64,000 bases of DNA, taken from positions 2,914,001-2,978,000 of the forward strand of contig NZ_LT629688.1 of the NCBI RefSeq assembly GCF_900101785.1, in the 5' to 3' direction. The DNA comes from Auraticoccus monumenti. GTDB taxonomy: Bacteria > Actinomycetota > Actinomycetes > Propionibacteriales > Propionibacteriaceae. The notes beneath the pieces are model-generated. The model was not told the origin of the DNA. It saw only the letters and a list, made by a program, of their open reading frames with translations, and did not search any database. The translations under genes were made by a program, and so were the position numbers. This document shows, piece by piece, positions 53,552 through 64,000 of the stretch. The first letter of the stretch is position 1, and the number at the start of each line of letters is the position of its first letter.

Positions 53552-54091
53552 ATGACCAGCAGGAGCAACGACGCCAGCGGGCCAACGCCCGCCAGCGCCG
53601 CTCAGGCTGTCGTGCTCGCGGACCGGGCCCGGCGCCTGCTGGTCGGCGGGATGGTGGGCGCGCACGTCCTGGCCCTCCCCGTGCTGATCGGCTTCGCCGT
53701 GGCCGACGGCGCCCGCGCGCTGGTCTCCGGGCTCTTCGGGCTGGCCCTGGTGGTCTTCTTCCACGCGGTCGGCCAGGCCACCCAGATCCGCTTCGCCGGC
53801 TCGGACCCGCGCACCCTGATGCGGGCCTCGCTGCTGTCCTACGCCCTCCGCACCGCCCTCCTCGGGCTGGCCGTGGTGGGCTGGGTCAACCTGCCGCCGG
53901 AGTCGCAGGCCCGGGTGAACCCGATGGCCCTCTCGATGGTCGCCGCGGCCGCCGTGGTGGGCTGGATGGTGGCCCTCGTGCGCACCTACTCCCGTCTCCG
54001 GATCCCGGTCTACGACGAGCCCGACGCGCCCGCTCGCGGCGTCTACGACAGTGCGTCGGAGATCACACCGGCGCCGGGGTCGCGGGCATGA
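53552..54091 (+). CDS. Membrane protein preceding the ATP synthase operon
   Basis: The 179-residue protein has four predicted helices between residues 28 and 145 (LLVGGMVGAHVLALPVLIGFAV, ALVSGLFGLALVVFFHAVGQ, a third near SYALRTALLGLAVVGWV, and MALSMVAAAAVVGWMVALV), a polar N-terminus and an acidic C-tail. Its place and topology match the poorly conserved AtpI-like proteins found at the head of actinobacterial atp operons, thought to help c-ring assembly or magnesium uptake. The stop overlaps the start of the next small gene (ATGA). Family assignment is by position, so function is tentative. Confidence 0.7.
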   Translation: MTSRSNDASGPTPASAAQAVVLADRARRLLVGGMVGAHVLALPVLIGFAVADGARALVSGLFGLALVVFFHAVGQATQIRFAGSDPRTLMRASLLSYALRTALLGLAVVGWVNLPPESQARVNPMALSMVAAAAVVGWMVALVRTYSRLRIPVYDEPDAPARGVYDSASEITPAPGSRA

Positions 54092-54336
54092 CCGGCGGCG
54101 TGCCGGCTGATAGTCTTCGGCGCAGTTCGGAAGAGACCCGGAAGGCCAGTGCGGCGGGCGAGCGGGAGGGCATGCGTGTCCTCTCCTACGTCCTCGCCGG
54201 ACCGGTCGTCTACGGAGGGCTCGGGTGGGTGGGAGACCACTTCCTGGGCACGCAGTTCCTGCTCCCGGTCGGCGCGGTGCTCGGCATCGTGCTCTCCGTC
54301 TACATGATCGTCAAGCGCTACGGAGTCGCTACGTGA
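54088..54336 (+). CDS. AtpZ/AtpI-like small membrane protein
   Basis: The 82-residue protein has two helices (LSYVLAGPVVYGGLGWVGDHFLG and LLPVGAVLGIVLSVYMIV in parts), with the short GLGWVGDHFLGT loop typical of AtpZ/AtpI. Such proteins are non-essential partners of the Fo sector and may carry magnesium or calcium. It overlaps the gene before it and lies 25 bases from atpB, so it belongs to the operon. Confidence 0.78.
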   Translation: MTGGVPADSLRRSSEETRKASAAGEREGMRVLSYVLAGPVVYGGLGWVGDHFLGTQFLLPVGAVLGIVLSVYMIVKRYGVAT

Positions 54337-54361
54337 GCGGCGCACGCAGAGAGGAGTCCCC

Positions 54362-55189
54362 GTGGGTGTCCTGAGCCTGCCGGTCCCCATGAGGCTGCCG
54401 GTCCCGATGGACACCGGTGGCGAGGAGGGTGGCTGGCACACCCCGAGCCTGGAGGACTTCGACTTCGTCGGTGGCTTCGGCGGACCGGACTGGGTCAACA
54501 AGCCCTTCGTCCAGGCCGTGCTGGCCGCCGTGATCGTGATCGTGCTGTGGCTGCTGGCCTCCCGCAAGCTGCGGACGGTGCCGAGCAAGCGGCAGTTCAT
54601 GAACGAGTACTTCTACAACTTCATCCGCAACGGGGTGGCGCTGGACGCCCTGGGGGCGCACGACTTCCGTCGCTACCTGCCGTACCTGCTGGGGCTGTTC
54701 TCCTTCATCTGGGTGAACAACCTGATGGGGCTGTTCCCGCTGCTGATGTTCCCCACGTTCTCCAACATCGGCTACGCCTGGGGCCTGGTGGCCCTGACGT
54801 ACATCATCTACAACGTGGCCGGCGTCGCCCGGCACGGGATGAAGTACTTCAAGAACATGCTGCTCCCCGAGGGCGTGCCGCCGGCGCTGTGGATCGTCAT
54901 CATCCCGATCGAGTTCCTGTCGAACTTCGTCATCCGCCCGCTCACGCTGGGCCTGCGACTCTTCGGCAACCTCCTCGCCGGTCACCTGGTGGTGCTGGTC
55001 TTCGTGACCGGTGGTGCCTACCTGCTCTTCGAGTCCGAGGGGATCGTCAACCGGCTGGCCGGTGGCGCCTCGCTCGTCTTCAGCTTCGCGATCTTCGCCC
55101 TGGAGCTGCTGGTGAGCTCGCTGCAGGCCTACATCTTCACCGTCCTGACCGCTCAGTACGTGGCTTCGTCGCTCGCTGAGGACCACTGA
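54362..55189 (+). CDS. atpB: ATP synthase Fo subunit a
   Basis: The 275-residue membrane protein forms the proton half-channels beside the c-ring. The essential arginine lies in RPLTLGLRLFGNLLAGH, and the N-terminal WVNNLMGLFPLL and final LQAYIFTVLTAQYVASS segments are typical. GAGAGGAG precedes the GTG start. It is the first core gene of atpBEFHAGDC. Confidence 0.95.
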   Translation: MGVLSLPVPMRLPVPMDTGGEEGGWHTPSLEDFDFVGGFGGPDWVNKPFVQAVLAAVIVIVLWLLASRKLRTVPSKRQFMNEYFYNFIRNGVALDALGAHDFRRYLPYLLGLFSFIWVNNLMGLFPLLMFPTFSNIGYAWGLVALTYIIYNVAGVARHGMKYFKNMLLPEGVPPALWIVIIPIEFLSNFVIRPLTLGLRLFGNLLAGHLVVLVFVTGGAYLLFESEGIVNRLAGGASLVFSFAIFALELLVSSLQAYIFTVLTAQYVASSLAEDH

Positions 55190-55244
55190 CCCCGACCGTC
55201 CACAGACCTCTCACTCAAGAGAACCTCCGAAAGGAACTCCCCAA

Positions 55245-56837
<1,593 letters not shown>

Positions 56838-56890
56838 TCGCCGGCAGCACCAGAACACACACGCACGACACGAGAGCTAGGGACTGACTG

Positions 56891-58528
56891 ATGGCGGAAC
56901 TCACTATCCGGCCCGACGAGATCCGGGACGCACTGGACCGGTTCGTCCAGGACTACACGCCCGACGCATCCTCCCGCGAGGAGGTCGGCACCGTCATCAC
57001 CTCCGGTGACGGCATCGCCCGGGTCGAGGGCCTGCCCTCGGCCATGGCCAACGAGCTGCTCGAGTTCGAGAACGGCGTCCTCGGCATCGCCCTGAACCTC
57101 GACGTCCGCGAGATCGGCGTCGTGGTGCTCGGGAACTCCGAGGGCATCGAGGAGGGCTCCGCGGTCCGCCGCACCGGTGAGGTGCTCTCGGTCTCCGTCG
57201 GTGACGGCTACCTCGGCCGCGTGGTCGACGCCATGGGCAACCCGATCGACGGCCTGGGCGAGATCACCCCGCTGGACAGCCGTCGTCCGCTCGAGCTCCA
57301 GGCCGCCGGCGTGATGGACCGCCAGGAGGTCCGTGAGCCGATGCAGACCGGTCTGAAGGCCATCGACGCGATGATCCCGATCGGCCGCGGCCAGCGCCAG
57401 CTGATCATCGGTGACCGCAAGACCGGCAAGACCGCGATCGCGATCGACACGATCATCAACCAGAAGGCCAACTGGGAGTCCGGCGACCCGAGCAAGCAGG
57501 TCCGCTGCGTCTACGTGGCGATCGGCCAGAAGGGCTCGACCGTGGCCGAGCTCCGCGGTGCCCTCGAGGCGGCCGGCGCGCTGGAGTACACGACCATCGT
57601 GCACGCCCCCGCCTCGGACCCGGCCGGCTTCAAGTACATCGCGCCCTACACCGGCTCGGCCATCGGCCAGCACTGGATGTACGACGGCAAGCACGTCCTG
57701 ATCGTCTTCGACGACCTGACCAAGCAGGCCGAGGCCTACCGCGCCATGTCGCTGCTGCTGCGTCGTCCCCCGGGCCGTGAGGCCTACCCCGGCGACGTCT
57801 TCTACCTCCACTCCCGGCTGCTGGAGCGTTGCGCCAAGCTCTCCAACGAGCTCGGCGGTGGCTCGATGACCGGTCTGCCGATCATCGAGACGAAGGCCAA
57901 CGACGTGTCGGCCTACATCCCCACCAACGTCATCTCGATCACCGACGGCCAGATCTTCCTGCAGTCGGACCTGTTCAACGCCAACCAGCGTCCCGCCGTG
58001 GACGTCGGCGTCTCGGTCTCCCGGGTCGGTGGCGCGGCGCAGATCAAGGCGATGAAGGGTGTCGCGGGCTCGCTGAAGCTGAACCTGGCCCAGTACCGCG
58101 ACATGCAGGCCTTCGCCATGTTCGCCTCCGACCTGGACGCCACCTCCCGGCGCCAGCTGGAGCGCGGTGCACGGCTGACCGAGCTGCTGCGTCAGGGCAA
58201 CTACGCGCCCTACCCGGTGGAGGACCAGGTCGTCAGCGTCTGGGCCGGCACCACCGGTCTGTTCGACGACGTCCCGGTCGACGACGTGCTGCGCTTCGAG
58301 AACGAGCTGCTGGAGCACCTGCGCCACAACTCGCCGGTGCTGCAGACCATCCGCGAGACGCAGAAGTTCGACGACGACACCGCCGCTGCGCTGACCCAGG
58401 AGATCGCCCGCTTCAAGCAGGGCTTCCAGACCTCCGACGGCAAGCTCCTGGTGGGCAACGAGCAGTCCGAGGCGATCGAGGAAGAGGACATCGAGCAGGC
58501 GCAGATCGTCAAGGGCAAGCGGGGCTGA
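56891..58528 (+). CDS. atpA: ATP synthase F1 subunit alpha
   Basis: The 545-residue subunit binds regulatory nucleotide. Walker A is [13 protein letters not shown]; other markers are ATP-synthase segments [23 protein letters not shown] and the arginine-finger region [14 protein letters not shown]. The C-terminal extension ([16 protein letters not shown]) recalls the regulatory tail of mycobacterial alpha, which blocks ATP hydrolysis, though it is shorter. Confidence 0.97.
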   Translation: MAELTIRPDEIRDALDRFVQDYTPDASSREEVGTVITSGDGIARVEGLPSAMANELLEFENGVLGIALNLDVREIGVVVLGNSEGIEEGSAVRRTGEVLSVSVGDGYLGRVVDAMGNPIDGLGEITPLDSRRPLELQAAGVMDRQEVREPMQTGLKAIDAMIPIGRGQRQLIIGDRKTGKTAIAIDTIINQKANWESGDPSKQVRCVYVAIGQKGSTVAELRGALEAAGALEYTTIVHAPASDPAGFKYIAPYTGSAIGQHWMYDGKHVLIVFDDLTKQAEAYRAMSLLLRRPPGREAYPGDVFYLHSRLLERCAKLSNELGGGSMTGLPIIETKANDVSAYIPTNVISITDGQIFLQSDLFNANQRPAVDVGVSVSRVGGAAQIKAMKGVAGSLKLNLAQYRDMQAFAMFASDLDATSRRQLERGARLTELLRQGNYAPYPVEDQVVSVWAGTTGLFDDVPVDDVLRFENELLEHLRHNSPVLQTIRETQKFDDDTAAALTQEIARFKQGFQTSDGKLLVGNEQSEAIEEEDIEQAQIVKGKRG

Positions 58529-58534
58529 TCGGGG

Positions 58535-60914
<2,380 letters not shown>

Positions 60915-60916
60915 GC

Positions 60917-61330
60917 ATGGCCGAGCAGACCCAGGGCGTGCTGCGCGTCGAGGTGGTCTCTGCCGACCGCTCGGTCTGGTCCGGTGAGGCGCGATCGGTC
61001 ACGGCGCGCACCACCGAGGGCGACATCGGCATCCTGCCCGGCCACTCGCCGGTGCTCGGTGTGCTCGTCCCGTCGGGGGTGGAGATCCTCACCACCGACG
61101 GCCAGCGCGAGGTGGTGGCCGTGGACGGCGGTTTCGTCTCCGTCGCCCAGGGCCGGGTCTCGATCCTGAGCGAGTACGCCGCCATGGGTGGCGAGATCGA
61201 CGCCGGCCGGGCCCGCACCCAGCTGGACGAGCTGCTCGGTCGCGTCGACGACCACGAGCCGGACGTCGAGCTGGAGGCGGCCATCGCCAGGGCGCGCGCC
61301 CAGGTGGCCGCCGCCGAGCGGGCTCGCTGA
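60917..61330 (+). CDS. atpC: ATP synthase F1 subunit epsilon
   Basis: The 137-residue subunit has the N-terminal beta-sandwich (RVEVVSADRSVWSGEARSV, GDIGILPGHSPVLGVL) and a C-terminal helical hairpin (DAGRARTQLDELLGR ... ARAQVAAAERAR) that can inhibit hydrolysis. The start is two bases after the atpD stop. It ends the ATP synthase operon; the next gene has its own promoter. Confidence 0.95.
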   Translation: MAEQTQGVLRVEVVSADRSVWSGEARSVTARTTEGDIGILPGHSPVLGVLVPSGVEILTTDGQREVVAVDGGFVSVAQGRVSILSEYAAMGGEIDAGRARTQLDELLGRVDDHEPDVELEAAIARARAQVAAAERAR

Positions 61331-61356
61331 CGGTCGGTCGGTCGGCCGCACGCGGG

Positions 61357-61362
61357 TAGGGT
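61357..61362 (+). promoter_or_regulatory. -10 box of the DUF2550 gene (leaderless)
   Basis: TAGGGT ends six bases before the ATG at 61369, with no ribosome-binding site. Confidence 0.6.
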
Positions 61363-61368
61363 TCGTCC

Positions 61369-61824
61369 ATGGAGTGGCTGGGGGTCGTCGAGGGCGTCCT
61401 CGTCGTCCTGGCCCTGGCGGTCCTGCCGCTCGTGCTCTTCGCCCTCCGCCGACGCTGGCTGGCCCGCCGCGGCAGCATGTTCGAGTGCGCGCTGCGGCTG
61501 AGCACCAGAGGCACACGAGCAGGGACCCCGGGCGCCGGTTGGGCGCTCGGGGTCGCTCGTTACAGCGGCGACCGGCTGGAGTGGTTCCGGGTGTTCTCCC
61601 TGGCCTTCCGGCCCCGGCTGGAGATCACCCGCCGCGGGACCACGGTGCTGGAGACCCGGGCCCCCGACGACGCCGAGGTCTCGGCGCTGTACGGCAACCA
61701 GCGGGTCGTGGTGCTGACCGACGCCGACGGCCAGCAGATCGAGCTGGCGATGGAGGGGGGCTCGGTGACGGGGTTCCTCTCCTGGCTGGAGGCCGCACCC
61801 CCGGAGACCTGCTACCCCGTCTGA
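61369..61824 (+). CDS. DUF2550 family single-pass membrane protein
   Basis: The 151-residue protein has one N-terminal helix (VVEGVLVVLALAVLPLVLFAL), a basic stop-transfer (RRRW) and a cytosolic domain with MFECALRLS, WALGVARYSGDRLEWFRVFS and VSALYGNQRVVVL, the pattern of DUF2550. The gene follows atpC in many actinobacteria, including mycobacteria. Function is unknown; its steady link with the ATP synthase operon is the main clue. Confidence 0.88.
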   Translation: MEWLGVVEGVLVVLALAVLPLVLFALRRRWLARRGSMFECALRLSTRGTRAGTPGAGWALGVARYSGDRLEWFRVFSLAFRPRLEITRRGTTVLETRAPDDAEVSALYGNQRVVVLTDADGQQIELAMEGGSVTGFLSWLEAAPPETCYPV

Positions 61825-61876
61825 CAGCCACGGCTGCCCGTGGGCGTCCTGGCCCGGGGCGGAGGGTCCCGCGTCC

Positions 61877-61882
61877 TAGGGT
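61877..61882 (+). promoter_or_regulatory. -10 box of the adenosyltransferase gene (leaderless)
   Basis: TAGGGT ends seven bases before the ATG at 61890. Confidence 0.6.
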
Positions 61883-61889
61883 GGGGGTC

Positions 61890-62510
61890 ATGGTGGTCAT
61901 CTCGAAGGTCTACACCCGCACCGGCGACGGCGGGCGGACACGGCTGTCCGACATGTCGGAGACGTCGAAGACCGACCCCCGCGTCGACGCCTACGGCGAC
62001 GTGGACGAGGCCAACTCCGTCATCGGCGTGGTCCTGGCCACCGGTGGCCTGCCCGACGACGTGGAGCGGGTGCTGGCCTTCCTGCAGAACGAGCTGTTCG
62101 ACCTCGGCGCCGACCTGTCCACGCCGCTGGTCGCGGCGCCGGCGCACCCCCCGCTGCGGGTCGTCCAGGCGTGCGTGGACCGGCTGGAGCACTGGTGCGA
62201 CGAGCTGGGGGAGGTTCTGCCGACGCTGCGCTCCTTCGTGCTGCCTGGTGGGTCCCCGGCGGCGGCCCACCTGCACGTCGCCCGGACGGTCGTCCGGCGC
62301 GCCGAGCGACGGGCCTGGGAGGCGGCGGCCGCCCACGGCACCGAGCCCACCGACGACGGCTCCCCGGGCGGGGTGAACCCGGTGGCGCTGACCTACCTGA
62401 ACCGGCTGTCGGACCTGCTGTTCGTGCTCACCCGCCGGGTCAACGGGCCCGACGGCGAGGTGCTGTGGGTGCCCGGCTCGGACCGGGCGACCGCCGCGCC
62501 GCAGGACTGA
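61890..62510 (+). CDS. Cob(I)alamin adenosyltransferase, PduO type
   Basis: The 206-residue enzyme attaches adenosine from ATP to cob(I)alamin to make coenzyme B12. The N-terminal YTRTGDGGRTRLSDM is the ATP-binding motif, followed by KTDPRVDAYGDVDEANSVIG and the helical bundle with LRSFVLPGG, ARTVVRRAERR and LNRLSDLLFVLTR. It works as a trimer in the cytosol and implies B12 use or salvage. The start is set by the leaderless box. Confidence 0.94.
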   Translation: MVVISKVYTRTGDGGRTRLSDMSETSKTDPRVDAYGDVDEANSVIGVVLATGGLPDDVERVLAFLQNELFDLGADLSTPLVAAPAHPPLRVVQACVDRLEHWCDELGEVLPTLRSFVLPGGSPAAAHLHVARTVVRRAERRAWEAAAAHGTEPTDDGSPGGVNPVALTYLNRLSDLLFVLTRRVNGPDGEVLWVPGSDRATAAPQD

Positions 62511-62562
62511 CGGGGTCCCGTCGGTCCCCGGCCGGTGTGGCGGCCTGTGGCAGGGTGGGGCC

Positions 62563-63273
62563 GTGCTGAAGCGAATCCTCCCCCTCGCCGCGGTGGCCAC
62601 CCTCGTCGTGCTGCCGGCCTGCTCGCCCCCCACGAGCACCAACCCGACGACCCCGGGCGGTGCCGCCTCGACACCGGGGCCGACCCCGACCGCCGCCGGC
62701 GGACCGGCACCGCTGTGCGAGTACCTGCCCACCGGTGAGCCGGCCAAGCCGGTGGACCCGCCGGCGACGGAGGACATCGAGACCAGCGGCGAGGTGACCA
62801 TCACCCTGCAGATGACCGAGGGACCGGTCAGCATCACCATGGACCGCGCCAACGCCCCCTGCGCCGTGCACTCCTTCGAGTCCCTGGCTGCCCAGGACTA
62901 CTACGACGGCACCTCCTGCCACCGGCTGAGCGACTCCGGGCAGCTGCTGATGCTCCAGTGCGGCGACCCGACCGGCGACGGGACCGGCGGACCCGGGTAC
63001 CGCTACGCCGAGGAGGTCACCGGCCAGGAGACCTACGACGCCGGCACCGTGGCCATGGCCAAGACGCAGGAGCCGAGCTCGACCGGTGGGCAGTTCTTCC
63101 TGGTCTACGACGACTCCGCGCTCCCGCCGGAGTACACCGTGGTCGGCCAGATGGACGAGGCCTCCCGCGCGGTGGTGGCCCGGATGTCGGCCGAGGGCCA
63201 GGACGGCAGCTACCCCGACGGCACCGGTCGTCCGAACAACCCCTCGGAGATCACCGACGTCACCGTCGGCTGA
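62563..63273 (+). CDS. Cyclophilin-type peptidyl-prolyl isomerase lipoprotein
   Basis: The 236-residue protein has a lipoprotein signal with lipobox LPAC (Cys20), a Thr/Pro-rich linker (about 21-50) and a cyclophilin domain with NAPCAVHSFESLAAQDYYDGTSCHRL-type segments, AMAKTQEPSSTGGQFFLVY and YTVVGQMDEAS. The active-site Arg of classical cyclophilins is present only in part (HRLSDSG), so activity may be weak. It should help folding outside the membrane. CAGGGT lies six bases before the GTG. Confidence 0.9.
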   Translation: MLKRILPLAAVATLVVLPACSPPTSTNPTTPGGAASTPGPTPTAAGGPAPLCEYLPTGEPAKPVDPPATEDIETSGEVTITLQMTEGPVSITMDRANAPCAVHSFESLAAQDYYDGTSCHRLSDSGQLLMLQCGDPTGDGTGGPGYRYAEEVTGQETYDAGTVAMAKTQEPSSTGGQFFLVYDDSALPPEYTVVGQMDEASRAVVARMSAEGQDGSYPDGTGRPNNPSEITDVTVG

Positions 63274-63376
63274 TCCCTCCGCGCCCCGGCTCGACCGGCC
63301 TCGGTGGCGTCTCGCGCTGAGCGGCCCCGGCTGACCGCGACGTACCGGAGGCTCCGGGCCTGTCGGTGCCGCCCCG

Positions 63377-63382
63377 TAGCGT
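63377..63382 (+). promoter_or_regulatory. -10 box of the polymerase gene (leaderless)
   Basis: TAGCGT ends seven bases before the GTG at 63390. Confidence 0.55.
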
Positions 63383-63389
63383 GACGGTC

Positions 63390-64000
63390 GTGGACATCGC
63401 CGTCGCCTGGGACGACACCGGGCTGGTGCTGTCGGTGCTGGACGCCGACGGCCGTCCCGTCGCGTCCGAGCGGCTGGTTCCCGGCCGCCCCGGGTGGCCG
63501 GCGCGGCTGGTCGAGCTCGAGGAGCAGCGGCCGCGCTGGGTCTGGGCCGACACCCGGGCGGTGGCGCCGCACCTGCTGCGCGCCGGCGTGCGGGTCCAGC
63601 GCTGCCTGGACCTGCGGCTCTGCCGGGCGGTGCTCGCCGCCAGCGACCGCTGCCACCCACCGCTCGAGCCGCACCCGGTCTGGCAGCGGCTGCCCACCCC
63701 GGCCGACGAGGGGGAGCCGACGCTGCTCGACCTGCCCGGGGTCACCGAGGGTCCGGACCTGGACGAGGTGGTGGCCGAGCTCGCCCGTCAGCGCGCCTGT
63801 CTCGTCACGGCCGAGCACGCGCACCGGCTGCGGCTGCTGCTGTCGGCGGAGTCCGCCGGGGCGCTGGTCGCCGCGGAGCTCAAGCACGACGGCATGCCCT
63901 GGGACCGCGGCGTGCACGAGGCCCAGCTGCGCGAGCTGCTGGGAGAGCGCAACGTCTTCGGCGGACGTCCCTCCAAGCTCGAGGCGCTCGCGGTCCGGGT
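63390..64000 (+). CDS. Bifunctional 3'-5' exonuclease/DNA polymerase, 5' part (runs off window)
   Basis: The first 203 codons are visible. The N-terminal region is a degenerate exonuclease domain, with WVWADTRAVAPHLLRAGVRV and CLDLRLCRAVLAAS. It is followed by the connecting helices that lead into a family-A polymerase, including LLSAESAGALVAAELKHDGMPW and the DnaQ/PolA-like HEAQLRELLG. Actinobacteria often carry such a PolA paralogue with lost exonuclease residues. The catalytic palm lies beyond the right edge, so polymerase activity is inferred from family only. Confidence 0.8.
   Translation, partial: MDIAVAWDDTGLVLSVLDADGRPVASERLVPGRPGWPARLVELEEQRPRWVWADTRAVAPHLLRAGVRVQRCLDLRLCRAVLAASDRCHPPLEPHPVWQRLPTPADEGEPTLLDLPGVTEGPDLDEVVAELARQRACLVTAEHAHRLRLLLSAESAGALVAAELKHDGMPWDRGVHEAQLRELLGERNVFGGRPSKLEALAVR

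Overview
The window is chromosomal DNA from a high-GC actinobacterium. It carries a WhiB-family regulator, a SigR/SigH-type sigma factor with a zinc anti-sigma factor, a mycobacterial-type Kgd, ribosomal protein bL37, a disordered N-terminal extension on Rho, and the conserved order lysA-hom-thrC-thrB-rho-rpmE-prfA-prmC-(sua5)-wecA-atp. The gene style resembles Propionibacteriales, but the genus cannot be fixed from sequence alone. There is no phage, transposase, CRISPR array or rRNA operon.

Layout. 1-8.1 kb: an old-yellow-enzyme gene cut by the left edge, a two-gene ABC exporter, initiator tRNA-Met, a thioredoxin-like DUF255 protein, a hemerythrin-domain protein and a VOC protein. 8.3-14.6 kb: a large SF2 helicase with a predicted membrane hairpin, a FUSC membrane protein and a secreted SpoIID protein with FG-GAP repeats. 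14.9-19.4 kb: serA, a broken DUF222/HNH gene, and about 1 kb of non-coding DNA holding three 63-bp palindromic repeats. 19.4-25.6 kb: hisN, rsgA-aroA, DoxX, SRAP, an alpha/beta hydrolase and aroQ. 25.7-29.6 kb: a stress and regulatory block (sigR-rsrA, bL37, a PdtaS-like kinase, whiB1, a small membrane protein). 29.6-39.1 kb: a polar amino-acid ABC operon, kgd-galK, a GT87 membrane protein and tRNA-Arg(CCG). 39.3-49.2 kb: the lysine/threonine operon followed by rho, rpmE, prfA and prmC. 49.3-50.8 kb: a divergent SMP-30/PPOX pair. 50.9-61.3 kb: sua5, wecA and the complete F1Fo ATP synthase operon. 61.4-64 kb: DUF2550, a PduO-type adenosyltransferase, a cyclophilin lipoprotein and the start of a family-A exonuclease/polymerase gene.

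Two regulatory patterns stand out. First, SigR-type promoters (GGAAT, 18-19 bp, GTT) lie directly before the OYE gene and before an N-terminally extended start of sigR; a one-mismatch version lies before rpmE. This suggests a local thiol-stress regulon with an unstable long sigma isoform, as in Streptomyces. Second, at least nine genes have a TANNNT box 6-8 nt before the start codon and no Shine-Dalgarno sequence, the signature of leaderless mRNAs. The least explained protein is the membrane-hairpin helicase at 8297-11065.
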